NCBI GenBank assembly: GCA_922989275.2 | Contig: OV277874.1 | Location: forward strand, 22,556,154-22,620,153 | Direction: 5' to 3' | Length of the DNA: 64,000 nt | Source: Gari tellinella | Lineage: Eukaryota > Mollusca > Bivalvia > Cardiida > Psammobiidae | Shown here: positions 32,124-42,360 of the stretch, piece after piece | How the letters are laid out: every line of letters starts with the position of its first letter | Numbering within the stretch: position 1 is the first letter of the stretch | Notes under the pieces: generated by a model | Told to the model about the DNA's origin: nothing | Seen by the model: the letters and a program-made list of their open reading frames with translations, nothing else | The model's database searches: none | Position numbers and translations under genes: made by a program

Positions 32124-32319
32124 TACAGTGGAGAAAACGTTATTATGTACCTTTTAAACGCAAACGAAACGCAAACGCAAAACACTAACATGTAGAAAAT
32201 AACAATTGATATTAAGCTGAGTGACATACAGTTTGGAGCCTGATCAGACGCCGAGTTACCCGGCGTCTGATCTGGCTCCAACGCGTTTATTGGGAAAGAA
32301 TAACGTTTTCTCCACTGTA
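32124..32319 (-). mobile_element. Family A MITE with internal deletion
   Basis: Older-type ends (GGAGAAAACG / CGTTTTCTCC). The hairpin is present but the segment between the right hairpin foot and AACGCG is deleted (GGCTCCAACGCG), leaving 196 bp. Confidence 0.9.
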
Positions 32320-32476
32320 TCTGACATTCTTAATGTTTAGCTCGTTTCCTTTTGTAAGGCCCAGCAAATACGTTCTAAATTTATCTCTTAAAATGACCAT
32401 TTTTGTTACTTTTACTCACTGAAAGCAATGTCGAAGTAAAACAGAACATATTGCAACACTCCCATCTTGTTACATG

Positions 32477-32640
32477 TACAGTGACGTCGACGATATTCTT
32501 TTTCAATAAACGTATTTAGGCTTTATCTATAACTTCCATTGCAAACACTCAGATCGACATGCAAAAAGTTGTCGAACTTCTACGTTTGATTGCGATGCGT
32601 TTGCGTTTAAACGAGACAGAATAACGTCTTCTCCACTGTA
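32477..32640 (+). mobile_element. Family A MITE without hairpin
   Basis: CAGTGACGTCGACG left and CGTCTTCTCCACTG right. The hairpin has been lost almost entirely (CATTGCAAACACTCAGATCG remains), leaving 164 bp. Confidence 0.85.
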
Positions 32641-32641
32641 T

Positions 32642-32737
32642 TACAGTGGAGAATCTGTTATTCTTTCCCGTTTAAACGCAAACGTACGCAAACGCAAAGC
32701 ACTAAAACGTAGAAAAGTACAACGTTTGGACAATTCC
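32642..32737 (-). mobile_element. Family A MITE, truncated before the hairpin
   Basis: Perfect right-side half (GTTTAAACGCAAACGTACG) that stops at GGACAATTC and joins directly to family D sequence. Confidence 0.9.
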
Positions 32738-32898
32738 TGTTCAGACGTCGCGTTACGCGGCGTCTAATTCGGATCTAAACTGTTTGACACTCACTTTGAA
32801 ATTTCTTTAGTCATGCTGCCTTATATTTAACTTTAAAACGATATTGAAGGCAACGATATTGAAACAAACGACAATAATGCGGTTTAGGGGTAAACATC
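32738..32898 (+). mobile_element. Family D MITE, right part, fused to family A
   Basis: Starts inside the left hairpin arm (CTGTTCAGACGTCGCG) and continues to the D right part (GACACTCACTTTGAAATTTC, CAACGATATTGAAAC). The end is worn (GGTTTAGGGGTAAAC). Confidence 0.8.
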
Positions 32899-32921
32899 TC
32901 CCGAATAATTTGAAATCGGAA

Positions 32922-33008
32922 GTCTGAAGTCTTAAGTCCGAAGTTTTGTAGTCCTAACTCTGAAGTCTGAAAGCTGAATTGTCAAGCTTGGAAAATGAAG
33001 TCGGAAGT
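32922..33008. repeat. GAAGTCY-rich degenerate short repeat
   Basis: Repeated phrases such as GGAAGTCTGAAGTC, TAAGTCCGAAG and TCTGAAGTCTGAAAG. Confidence 0.7.
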
Positions 33009-33187
33009 CCCCACCGGTCTTTCGTACTAAACAGAGGCATGTAACTTCTGCACATTCGTGTATTTCGAAACTGAATGATTTGAAGTCAAGTTTGTTGTTT
33101 CACATTGAGAACGATTGATTGTTAGTTGAAAACATAGTTCGTGTCTGTTATCCCCTATGGGCACAACATGTAAATAAGTGGTTGCAC

Positions 33188-33725
33188 TACAGTGGGGAAA
33201 ACGTTACTCTTTCCCATTTAAAAGTAACGAAATACACTCACATCGCAATATAATATAGACAAATACATTATTCTTTCCCGTTCAACAAAATAAAGATGTA
33301 GGAACAAATCCAATGCAATGTTGATAATGACAACGTCTTGCATATGCTATTACAGTGGAGAATCTGTTATTCTTTCCCGTTTCAACGCAAACGTACGCAA
33401 ACGCACAGCACTAAAACGTAGAAAAGAACAACTTTTGGACAATTCTGATAATTCTTGTTTATCTTGGTGGCAAACAGTTTGGAGCCTGATCAGACGCCGG
33501 GTTACCCGGCGTCTGATCTGGCTCCAAACTGTTTGCACTGCAAATAATAGTTTTAGCGTAAACGCGTTTATTGGGAAAGAATAACAGATTCTCCACTGTA
33601 AGAAGAATGGCATATGATTTGAAGCCTGATTAGACGCCATGTTAGTCCAAACTATTTGCAGTGGAAGTAATTGTTTAAGCACATTCACATGTTTCTGGGG
33701 GAAAACAAACGTCTTCGCTACTGTT
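33188..33725 (-). mobile_element. Old family A MITE interrupted by a young A copy
   Basis: Left end CAGTGGGGAAAACGTTACTC. The right part after the insertion shows GAAGCCTGATTAGACGCC and an end GTCTTCGCTACTG. Hairpin reduced. Confidence 0.7.
33351..33600 (-). mobile_element. Family A MITE, young, 250 bp
   Basis: Intact; GTTTCAACG replaces GTTTAAACG. Confidence 0.97.
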
Positions 33726-33857
33726 AATAATTTAGATATAGATACTTTGTATTCTTATATGTAATTCTGGAGTGAGTGAAACGATAACAGCTATCAAAAC
33801 GTTTCACTTAGGGTGCATAGAATCGATCAATCTACAGGGGCCACAATTTCATTTCAT

Positions 33858-34330
33858 ACTATGGAGAGGACGTTATTCTTTACCGTTTTACCGTTTGACC
33901 CTTTACCTGATAGCCTATTTCTAGTATTGACGATAGTTGACAACTTAAAGCAGGCTGACAGTAAAGCAGAATGCGCCCTCAGGCGCATTCTGCTTAACTT
34001 TCCGCCTGCTTTAAGTTATCATATGCTAGAATATAAAAATAATATTCCCTATAATATACTTATTCATGACTGACTTAATTGGAACTATTTTCTGCAGCGG
34101 AGGAATAAATAATATTCGCTAAAAGGCGCTCTATTGGGGAAAGGCTTAAAGGCAAACGAAAACACAGACGTACCGCATAAAAAACGTACAAATGAACAAT
34201 TGTTCGACAATTCTGACAACCATGTTGACCTGAATTGCAAACAGTTTTGAGCCTGAGCAGACGCCGGTTAAACTGTTTGCAATATAAATAATAATTTCAG
34301 CATAAACGCGTTTATTGTTTGGAAATATTG
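33858..34330 (-). mobile_element. Old family A MITE hosting a family C insertion
   Basis: TATGGAGAGGACGTTATTC at the left. After the C element it resumes with GGCAAACGAAAACACAG, a partial hairpin (TTTTGAGCCTGAGCAGACG), TTTCAGCATAAACGCG and TTTATTG. The right terminus is lost. Confidence 0.75.
33895..34149 (-). mobile_element. Family C MITE, reverse, in old A
   Basis: ACCCTTTACCTGATAGCC at the left, an excellent hairpin (GACAGTAAAGCAGAATGCGC with inverse), and GGGGAAAGGCTTAA at the right. Left target reads TTGA. It occupies the GTTTAAACG site of the host A copy. Confidence 0.88.
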
Positions 34331-34369
34331 GTGAAAATCGGTAGATGTTTCTTATCAATGATCATGCTC

Positions 34370-34575
34370 GACTCATCTCTCTTTTTCTCATACTCTCTCG
34401 ATCTATATATTTTGTTTTCTCGTATCATCTCTCCCATCTCCTCCTATAGCTCTCTTTCAATATTCCCGAATAAATCTCTATCTCTCTCTCTCTATTTCTC
34501 TTTTGCTATCTCTTCATTTCTCACATATTCGTATTATCATTATTTCTATATCTTCTAGCCCTTTCTCTATCACAC
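34370..34575. repeat. Pyrimidine-rich (CT) low-complexity tract
   Basis: Interrupted CTCTCT and TTTCTC runs. The 79-codon frame here is Ser/Leu-rich low complexity. Confidence 0.75.
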
Positions 34576-34648
34576 CATCGTAACACATCTGACATTTTAT
34601 TTCTTTGTTTATAATTCAGTATTATTATATTTTTCTAACTCTCTCACT

Positions 34649-35779
34649 TACAGTGGAGAAACTGTTATTCTTTCCCATTTAAACGCGTTTAAAACGCGTT
34701 TAGCGTTTATGCGTTTACATGCGCATATAAACGCGTTTACTCCGTTTATAAACGCAAGGGAGATAATCCATGTCGGTCAGGCTTTCCCATTCAGATCTTA
34801 TTCCTTATTTCAGCAACAATAGCGTTTTGCCATCTTTAAATAAACATCTGAGCTTACTTTGATCTATGTACAGTAGTTACTTGTCGTTATACATTGTTAA
34901 GGAACAATATCTAGCAGCTGTTTAAAAAAAATTTATTCAGCATCATTTCGTTCACTTAAACGTATTACATGTATACTCTTTGTTTCAACCTTAACTCCCG
35001 CAGATGTTAAGCTGCTGAATATGTGTCATCTGCTTTACTTTTCCTCATTAAAAATCTTTATGTGATTTATAAATAATAATTTATGCGCTGTAAGATCCAG
35101 ATCATATACCGGACGAATGATATTATTTGAGATATTAAATTCTACACGTACATGTACCTTCTGAAAAATAAATCCATATAGCTCTTTAAATGACACAAAG
35201 TATTCTAACACTCTAAAGGTACCCACTTTAGCCCTGCCCTTAGGCACATGTACGAGGGACAGTCATGGGTAACTTACTGTCATATAATTCCTACTAAGTT
35301 GCGCAATAAGCCTCCCGTTTGGATTTTCTCGCTTTATCAAACAACTAACTGCCGCCTGATAAGTGATGTAGGGAGAACATTTTCAAACCGCATCATTGAT
35401 TGGAGCCAGATCAGACGCCGAGTTTCTAATCAATTGATCTGAATCAATGCTTGGATCCATATCAACCGCCGAGTCACTAAGTGTTTGGTCTGAATCAATG
35501 ATTCGATCCGGATCAGACGCTGAGTTACTAAGCATGGCTGGAATGTCAATTATTGGTGAGAGAATACCTTTCGGGGTTTTTTCATTCGTATAATTGATCG
35601 GTCTCGATGATAACAAAGGTATGCAGATTGAAACGCATTTATAAACGGAAAATCCGCTTATAAACGCAAAAATCCACTTATAAACGCTAAACGCGTTTAT
35701 CGTTTCGTTTGCGTTTCGTTTGCGCATCGTTTGGACATGCGTAAGCATAAACGGGAAAGAATAACAGTTTCTCCACTTC
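34649..35779 (-). mobile_element. Long family A relative, about 1.13 kb
   Basis: Ends CAGTGGAGAAACTGTTATTC and AATAACAGTTTCTCCACT are family A termini. The subterminal regions are packed with AAACGCGTTTA and TTATAAACGC repeats on both sides. The 1.1-kb interior is unlike short A copies and contains three diverged half-hairpins at 35398-35530. No transposase frame is visible. Either an expanded relative or a second insertion lies inside. Confidence 0.75.
35398..35530 (+). repeat. Three tandem half-hairpin units, period about 52 bp
   Basis: GGAGCCAGATCAGACGCCGA, GGATCCATATCAACCGCCGA and CGATCCGGATCAGACGCTGA, each followed by a GTTWCTAA or GTCACTAA motif and ATCAAT. Confidence 0.75.
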
Positions 35780-35782
35780 GTC

Positions 35783-35850
35783 CTACTCTCTCTCTCTCTT
35801 TCTCTCTCTCTCTCTATCTCTCTCTCTCTCTCTCTCTCGCTCTCTCTCTT
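35783..35850. repeat. CT microsatellite
   Basis: (CT)n with a few interruptions. Confidence 0.9.
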
Positions 35851-35878
35851 TGATGAAATTCATTTTGGTTTGTAGCGT

Positions 35879-36105
35879 TACAGTTGAGAAAACGTTATTC
35901 TTTCCACATTAACGCGTTCACGCTAAAACTATTATTTCCATTGCAAACAGTTACCCGGCGTCTGATCAGGCTCCAAGCTGAGTGCCACTCGTATAAAAAT
36001 GAAAAGTCAGATTTGTCAAAAAGTTGTTATTTTGTACATTTTATTGCAATGTGTTTGCGTTTCGTTGGGGTTTAAACAATAAAGAATATAGTGTTCTCTA
36101 CTGTA
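35879..36105 (+). mobile_element. Family A MITE lacking the left hairpin arm
   Basis: CAGTTGAGAAAACG left. GCAAACAGTTACCCGGCGTC shows the left arm cleanly removed, while the right arm remains. Right end worn (GTTCTCTACTG). Confidence 0.85.
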
Positions 36106-36211
36106 GTGTTGTTTTGTATGCAAACGAGATATTTGTTACTTGTAATACAATTAGAATTATATTTCGTCTGTCTTTAATTCATACATAATAGTATTATTAT
36201 ACGGCTTCGAA

Positions 36212-36461
36212 TACAGTGGAGAATCTGTTATTCTTTCCCGTTTAAACGCAAACGTACGCAAACGCAAAGCGCTAAAACGTAGAAAAGAACAACTTTTGGT
36301 CAATTCTGATATTTCATGTTTATCTTGGTGGCAAACAGTTTGGAGCTTGATCAGACGCCGGGTTACCCGGCGTCTGATCTGGCTCCAAACTGTTTGCACT
36401 GCAAATAATAGTTTTAGCGTAAACGCGTGTATTTGGAAAGAATAACAGATTCTCCACTGTA
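36212..36461 (-). mobile_element. Family A MITE, young, 250 bp
   Basis: Intact; GGAGCTTGATC in one hairpin arm and ACGCGTGTATTTGG on the left-side terminus. Confidence 0.97.
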
Positions 36462-36534
36462 TATAATAAAACTCATTTAATTGCTCTGATTTTATATTAT
36501 TGCAGTTGTTTTCAGATTACTTATTAATAATTCA

Positions 36535-36850
36535 ATACAGTGAGGAACACGCTATTTTCTCCCGTTAAACCCTTCACTTTAAATGACGCTTGAGGGCGCT
36601 TTTGCAAACAATTTGGATCCTGATCAGACGCCGCGTAATGCGGCGTCTGATCAGGACCCAAACTGTTTGACAGTCGTATCGATATTAATTAAGTCAAATA
36701 ACCTTGAATATAACTTTGAAACGTGTCTTGCAGACAACAATACTGAAACAAGAGACAATAAAGCGGTGAAGGAGTTAATATATTCCTAATAATTTGATCA
36801 TGAAAGGATTAAAACGAAAATAAACGCACATGAAAAAAAAGACATATTGA
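36535..36850 (-). mobile_element. Old family A fragment hosting a family D insertion
   Basis: CAGTGAGGAACACGCTATTT, then CTCCCG joins TTAA. After the D element comes AAAACGAAAATAAACGCAC. The remainder is not recognisable. Confidence 0.55.
36565..36812 (+). mobile_element. Family D MITE, reference copy
   Basis: Family D defined: TTAA targets, left end ACCCTTCACTTTAAATGACG, GGGCGCTTTTGCAAACA, a hairpin GGATCCTGATCAGACGCCGCG with inverse, TTAAGTCAAATAACC, AACTTTGAAACGTG, GCAGACAACAATACTG, CGGTGAAGGAGTTAA, then AATTTGATCATGAAAGGATTAA. It lies in the GTTTAAACG site of an old A copy. Confidence 0.88.
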
Positions 36851-36901
36851 GAAAATGGTCGACGATAAGTTTTTCTGATCTGTGTGGCAAAAATTAAATG
36901 G

Positions 36902-37151
36902 TACAGTGGAGAAAACGTTATTCTTTCCCAATAAACGTGTTAACGCTAAAACTATAATTTCCCATACAAACAGTTTGGAGCCAGATCAGACGCCGGATAA
37001 CCCGGCGTCTGATCAGGCTCCAAACTGTTTGCCACCAAGATGAACAAGAATTATCAGAATTGTCCAAAAGTTATTCTTTTCTACGTTTTAATGCTTTGCG
37101 TTTGCGTACGTTTGCGTTTAAACGGGAAAGAATAACAGATTTTCCACAGTA
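36902..37151 (+). mobile_element. Family A MITE, 250 bp
   Basis: Left terminus is of the older type (GGAGAAAACG), the right of the young type (GTACGTTTGCG). Intact hairpin with one change (CCGGATAACCCGG). Confidence 0.95.
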
Positions 37152-37159
37152 CTTACATG

Positions 37160-37265
37160 TAGTAGACGCATCCAGCGTCTTCTCTGGCTTCAAAACTGTT
37201 TGCAATAGGCTTAATTGTGTTACAGTGGAGACAACGCTATAGCTTCCAGTTTAAAACACAACTTT
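37160..37265 (-). mobile_element. Old family A remnant
   Basis: CTTCAAAACTGTTTGCAATA and CAGTGGAGACAACGCTAT; pieces of one or two decayed copies. Confidence 0.5.
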
Positions 37266-37285
37266 AATCCACTTACATGTAGAAG

Positions 37286-37470
37286 AATCTTGTGAAATTT
37301 ATGAAGCTCTAAATACCATCGATACGGTACTATTTTATAAATTTTGTCAAGAGTTAAAGAGTAATACTTCCATAGACATGACATACGTACATGTAACAAA
37401 AAAACAAAATTACCATGTTTAATTTTATTTAAAATATATTTTACTGAAGTTTATACTTAAAATTTGAAAC
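37286..37470 (+). mobile_element. Internal fragment of the 0.93-kb M element
   Basis: GAAATTTATGAAGCTCTAAA, CCATCGATACGGTACT and AAATTACCATGTTTAATTTT match 29582-29650 and 29938-29990 in the same order. The part between is deleted. Confidence 0.75.
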
Positions 37471-37495
37471 TACGGCTTTACATGTAGTTGAATAC

Positions 37496-37715
37496 TGTAA
37501 AACAGGTATTTTTCGCGTCATGAATATTTCGCGAAATGCGATTTTGTATTCAGTCGCGACATCATCCAATCTTTCTACATGTAGCAGGTGGTAGCTTAAA
37601 GCAGGCTGAAAGTGAAGCAGAATGTGCCTTTCAACCTGCTTTAAATGTCACATATCTTCAAAACTAAAGATATTCGCGAATTAACGCGAAAATTATATTC
37701 TCGCGAATTAAATAG
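37496..37715. mobile_element. TTCGCG-rich inverted-end element split by a family C fragment
   Basis: ATTTTTCGCGTCATGAATAT and TTCGCGAAATGCG at the left; GATATTCGCGAATTAACGCG and TTCTCGCGAATTAAATAGG at the right. A family C hairpin fragment sits between. Confidence 0.6.
37573..37668 (+). mobile_element. Family C fragment with collapsed hairpin
   Basis: AGCTTAAAGCAGGCTGAAAG, TGAAGCAGAATGTGCC then TTTCAACCTGCTTTAAATG: much of the right arm of the stem has been deleted. Confidence 0.75.
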
Positions 37716-37755
37716 GTTTTTTAAATATGTATGTGATAAGTAGAATAAAACATGA

Positions 37756-37876
37756 GTGCTCATTAGTTTATCATTTTAATAATATTAAACTAGTTGACTA
37801 AAATAGATAATACGTACGCCAAGGCTCGCGTCATATAAGTTTAGTCAACTCGTTAATAATAATAATTAATGAGCAT
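37756..37876. repeat. Palindrome with 40-nt arms
   Basis: GTGCTCATTAGTTTATCATT and AAACTAGTTGACTA are inverted as TAGTCAACTCGTTAATAATA and AATTAATGAGCAT. Core AATACGTACGCCAAGG. Confidence 0.75.
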
Positions 37877-37978
37877 ACATGTAATTTCTTCCGTGTACAT
37901 GTAGTCTAAGAAAGGTGAGGTTTGCAACAATGCTCACATAGTTTTGCTCTATTCTCTTTTAGAAATACAAACTACATA

Positions 37979-38128
37979 TACAGTGGAGAAAACGTTAAAC
38001 AGTTTGCCGTCCAGGTTAAAATCAAAATTGAGAATGGTCACGAAGTTGTAATTTTCTTCATTTTACTGCAATGCGTTTGCGTTTCGTTTGCGTTTAATTG
38101 GGAAAGAATAACGTTTTCTCCACATGTA
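37979..38128 (+). mobile_element. Family A MITE, 150 bp, internally deleted
   Basis: CAGTGGAGAAAACGTTAAAC jumps from the left terminus straight to the right hairpin foot (CAGTTTGCCGTCC). The right half is complete, ending CTCCACATGTA. Confidence 0.85.
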
Positions 38129-38377
38129 TTGCACTATACCGCAATAGCCTTTGATTACAACTTGAACAGTTTCAATGATTCCCTGTCTATTAGAAAATTG
38201 TTTTTAGAATAATTATTTCAAAGGTTGCATGCATGTCTGTTGTAAATGAGTTCTTCTTTCTAAAGTAATTACTACCATATTATGTGCAAAACTTGATCTG
38301 GGAATTTCGTGTGTGACATTTGACGGAAAAATGTCAATTATAGAACCAAAAACAGAATGCATTATTTTGCATACATG

Positions 38378-38490
38378 CAGTTTGGAAGACGTTGTTCTTT
38401 CCCGTTTAAACGCGGACGAAACACACACACATTGAAACGAAATGTAGTAAACGCCACCACTTTGAAAATTATGTTTATCTTTCAAATGCG
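38378..38490 (-). mobile_element. Old family A remnant
   Basis: CAGTTTGGAAGACGTTGTTC, CGTTTAAACGCGGACGAAAC. Only the right-side half remains. Confidence 0.6.
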
Positions 38491-38757
38491 CTTCAACTAA
38501 CCGATGGATTGCTTCCGACTGGACGGCACTTTGACTATTGCCTGCATAAATGAGAGACACATTTCAAGAAATTGTTTTGTAAATAAAAGTTGTCTGAGCC
38601 TATGTAGAAATGACCAATATTCTATCTTAGATTTAAAATGACATAATATCAAGTCGCAAACTTTTTAACCAAGATGTCAAGTTGATGACGTTTAATGTTA
38701 ATTATAGCATATATGTGTTTGCTATCGAATATGAAACAAATTCAGTAGCGTGTTTAG

Positions 38758-38810
38758 TTACAGTGGAGAATTATAAGCGCTCCACGGTACATCGTATAGT
38801 GGAGCGCTAT
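38758..38810. repeat. Family A terminus next to a short hairpin
   Basis: TTACAGTGGAGAATTATAAG followed by AGCGCTCCAC...GTGGAGCGCT, a 10-bp stem. Probably debris of an A end. Confidence 0.5.
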
Positions 38811-39475
38811 TGTCCTATCGTTGTTCTACTGTACAAAAGCGGGATTTTGTCAGTCACGTGACTGGGGTTTATTGTCGTGTATTGAGTGTGGTCAGTTCTA
38901 GCGAGTATCTTCTCTGGGCTACATCGAGAAATTTCAAATTCAGTGTGTATTATCAAACGTTTTATCGACTGGTTTATCCAATGTTGTTATTGCAAGTCTA
39001 TACTGTTCGCACACATAATTTGTTAGCGAAGATGAGGCCCGACATCTACGTGGTATTGCTTTAATGCAACTCGATACTTGCCATACGGGTACCATTTTCC
39101 AGAGTTTTTTCTTTATGAAGTTTTTACCTCTGGTTTTTGTATGGGCGAATCGACCACATCGCAGACAAATTGTGTGACAAAGTTGCTTTCGTTTGGTGTG
39201 TTTATAAAATTATAAAATATACTAAGAGTTGTTAGACTTGCATTGACGGATCTGTTGTTACTTGCAGTGAAGGGTCATTTTTCATTGAACCCTATTGTGT
39301 GGGATTTTGACTATTCCAAAAATGTTACGTAGTTACATGTATGTGTACATGCATGCATATTTGTGCTGATATTACTCAGAAATATTTAAGTCGTTATTCG
39401 CACTATTCAAGCTGTAGTCCAATAAATGCAACTCGCTATTTGCAAAACAGTTGTCTGTTGTTTTGTTTCTGTGAC
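38811..39475. other. Region without recognised feature
   Basis: Relatively unique sequence. The 84-codon plus-strand frame (38810-39064) has no motif I recognise and no flanking gene signals. I do not call it a gene, but it is one of the few frames not made of repeat. Confidence 0.35.
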
Positions 39476-39724
39476 ATAGAGAGGACTCTGTTATTCTTTC
39501 CCGTTTAAACGCAAACGTACGCAAACGCAAAGCGCTAAAACGTAGAAAAGAACAACTTTTGGACAATTCTGATATTTCATGTTTAGCTTGGTGGCAAACA
39601 GTTTGGAGCCTGATCAGACGCCGGGTTACCCGGCGTCTGATCTGGCTCCAAACTGTTTGCACTGAAAATAATAGTTTTAGCGTAAACGCGTTTATTGGGA
39701 AAGAATAACAGATTCTCCACTGTA
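39476..39724 (-). mobile_element. Family A MITE, young, 249 bp
   Basis: Left terminus worn (TAGAGAGGACTCTG); the rest matches. TTTAGCTTGG replaces TTTATCTTGG. Confidence 0.96.
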
Positions 39725-39954
39725 CCACTAGGCGTATTCGACTGGCAAAATGTTAGCTCTTCCATCAATTGAGATTACACCACGAAACAGATCTAACCAA
39801 TAAAAAAATTGTTTATGGATTATGTTTGGCGTCTATTGCTCAACGAACTCAACAAAGTTTACAACCGATATATTTCGTACTCCACGGCGTGTCGGACCAT
39901 GACGTCACACTACCAGTCGAACAAAATATGTGCTCCACGAGATTTGGTTGCTCC

Positions 39955-40167
39955 ACGAAAAACTATTATTGCCATTGCAAACAGTTTGGAGTCAGATCAG
40001 ACGCCGGGTACATGTAACCCGTCGTCTAATTAGGCTCCAAACTTTTTGCACTCATATTAAAACTGGTAGTCAGGATTGTCAAAAGGTTGTCATTTTTGTA
40101 TATATCATAGCAATGCGTTTGCGTTCCGTTTGCGTTTAAATGGAAGAATAACGTTTCCCCCACTGTA
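39955..40167 (+). mobile_element. Old family A MITE, left end lost
   Basis: AAAACTATTATTGCCATTGC, a hairpin interrupted by CATG in the loop (GGGTACATGTAACCCG), and the older-type right side ending CCCCCACTGTA. Confidence 0.85.
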
Positions 40168-40546
40168 TTTCAGATCGGTAACCAACACGCAACCGATGGC
40201 CAACGACGGCCATCGCTTTCTTTACTGAACTAATGGCAGCTATGCGGTTGAAGCTAACCATTTAAACGCAGGTAATATTCGTCATCACAATCTTCAAAAA
40301 GGATTAAAACGTTTGCATACATTAAAGTATTTATTTTAGAAATTGCAGGAAATACGAAAACAATGTAGAATGTAAATATTATAATAATAAATAATCTGAT
40401 TGTTTAGGTATTCGTGCGAATTATATACTGGGCAGCTATTTTGTGTTGTTCTTTGCGCATAAAGTCTGAATAATGAGTTTAATTCTGGATAAAAAATCTG
40501 TTTTTGAATTTTTCTACATCAAATATGTCTTGCATGAAGTGATTAC
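40168..40546. other. Region without recognised feature
   Basis: AT-rich, no repeat family recognised. Confidence 0.35.
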
Positions 40547-40796
40547 TACAGTGGAGAATGTGTTATTCTTTCCCAATAAACGCGTTTACGCTAAAACTAT
40601 TATTTGCAGTGAAAACAGTTTGGAGCCAGATCAGACGCCGGGTAACCCGGCGTCTGATCAGGCTCCAAACTGTTTGCCACCAAGATAAACAAGAATTATC
40701 AGAATTGTCCAAACATTGTTCTTTTCTACGTTTTAGTGCTTTGCGTTTGCGTACGTTTGCGTTTAAACGGGAAAGAATAACAGATTCTCCACTGTA
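40547..40796 (+). mobile_element. Family A MITE, young, 250 bp
   Basis: Left terminus GGAGAATGTG. CAGTGAAAACAG replaces CAGTGCAAACAG; hairpin intact. Confidence 0.97.
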
Positions 40797-40809
40797 CCAA
40801 TTAGGGCTG

Positions 40810-40997
40810 ACTATGTTGTTTCTGGCATTGAAGGTATGTGACCACTTAAAGCAGCCTGCTTTTAGCTAGCATCTGCTAGAATATAAAAAAATATTTCTTA
40901 TAATACCTATTCATGACTGTATAAATTGGAACTATTTTCTTCAGTGGATGAATAAGTTAAATGTGCTAAAAGGCGCTTCTATGGGGGAAAGGGTTAA
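40810..40997 (-). mobile_element. Family C MITE with most of the hairpin missing
   Basis: GACCACTTAAAGCAGCCTGC joins directly to TTTTAGCTAGCATCTGC, so only the stem base remains. Right end GGGGGAAAGGGTTAA. Confidence 0.8.
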
Positions 40998-41318
40998 AAA
41001 CTGCTAGCACGTAAGAAACACTATCACGATCAACTATTGACAGTTGGATTTACAGCTTTTTAAACAATGACAATGATGCATTTTAATATCAGAAGACAAC
41101 CGTTAAGAACCATTATATAGCATGCGTATATGGGCGAATGTAGTATATTGGCATATAGCCTAATGGGAATATGTTCCAAACAGCATGCATTTATCTTGCA
41201 CTAAAAGTCTTTCAGAATCGAATAGTACATGCAATGCTAGTTTCAATAAGGTTTTCTTTACAAATATATTGTTCAATACCATATTACATGGTGTGATTCA
41301 TATGATCACCAAAGCATA
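40998..41318. other. Region without recognised feature
   Basis: Unique AT-rich DNA. Confidence 0.35.
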
Positions 41319-41702
41319 TACAGTGAAACCCCTCTAAACCGGAACCTCTAAATACAGGAATACTCTCTAAACCGGACAAAAACGTTGGCCCCGTTTCAAA
41401 CCCTTCGTTACTACACCTTTTTACGCCTTTGATTTATTCCTCCACTGAAGAAAATACATTCATGAATTTGTATCATCAGAAAAAGTTTCTATATTCTAGC
41501 AGATGATAGCTTAAAGCAGGTTGAAAGTAAAGCAGAATGCGCCTTTAGGCGCATTCTGTTTTACTTTCAACCACCTTTAAGTGATCAGCTATCTTCCATA
41601 CTAGAAACAAGCTATGGGTTAAAACCCCTCTAAACCGGAAACCCCTCTAAACCGGAAATTTGTGTTGGCCTACACATGTTCGGTTTAGTGGGGTTTCACT
41701 GT
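41319..41702. mobile_element. CAGTGAAACC element (family K) interrupted by family C
   Basis: CAGTGAAACCCCTCTAAACC at the left is inverted as GGTTTAGTGGGGTTTCACTG at the right. Subterminal CTCTAAACCGGA repeats on both sides. TA on the left; the right TA is lost. CAGTG ends point to Tc1/mariner type. Confidence 0.85.
41398..41622 (+). mobile_element. Family C MITE inside family K
   Basis: ACCCTTCGTTACTACACC left; a full hairpin (GTTGAAAGTAAAGCAGAATG, CGCCTTTAGGCG and inverse); right end GCTATGGGTTAA. Left target worn to CAAA. Confidence 0.85.
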
Positions 41703-41887
41703 TTTGGCAAAGAACATCTTCTTCACCACAAGCACTGTAGTGTAGCCAATTACATTTAAAATAGATATTTCGAACGTTACATGCAACGCTGTTGTAATTG
41801 AGTTCTTTTTATGGAATGTAAATTTCAGTGCAATATTTATGTATATTTATCATGAATCGGTACAACGGCAAATGTAAAGAAGGGATA

Positions 41888-41992
41888 CGTACAGTAAAAC
41901 CACTCTATTGTGTAAGGTATATTGGGGGTTTACGTCAGATGACAGTTTAAAGCAATGTGACAGTAAAACAAAAAGCTACTTTAGGTGCGCTA
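41888..41992 (+). mobile_element. Family J left half
   Basis: TACAGTAAAACCACTCTATT and AAGCAATGTGACAGTAAAAC then AAAAAGCTACTTTAGG. No right half. Confidence 0.6.
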
Positions 41993-42143
41993 CAGAGCGT
42001 TGTATTCAGCTCTCGACGTTCTTTGCAGAAACAAACGATCAGACCCATGCCCAGGCGCTAGTCAGATCGGCTGTTTCCGCCGAGAACGTCTCACTCTGAA
42101 TACAAAGCCCTGTGTCGCACCGCCAACTGGTAATATGTATACG

Positions 42144-42356
42144 TACAGTGAGATAAACAGACTTCCTTTTAACAAAACGCGTTTCTTCATAATTAATTCC
42201 AACTTGAAGTACCAAGGTGAAGACGATGCGCTTTACCGTTTAACCCTTTCATGGTCAAATTATTCTGGATAGTTTTCCGCTTCACCGCTTTATTGTCGTC
42301 TGCTTTAAGTTTTTTGTTTGAAGATCGTTTCAAAGAATAACGTCTTATCGACTGTT
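42144..42356 (+). mobile_element. Mixed debris of old A and D elements
   Basis: CAGTGAGATAAACAG near 42145, a D-like right part in reverse (CCGCTTCACCGCTTTATTG, CGTCTGC) after TTTAACCCTTTCATGGTCAA, and an A-like end CGTCTTATCGACTG. Confidence 0.5.
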
Positions 42357-42360
42357 ACGA

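Noticed and set aside
38810..39064. 84-codon frame as a gene
   Set aside because: Not repeat-derived as far as I can see, but without any recognisable domain or gene context.
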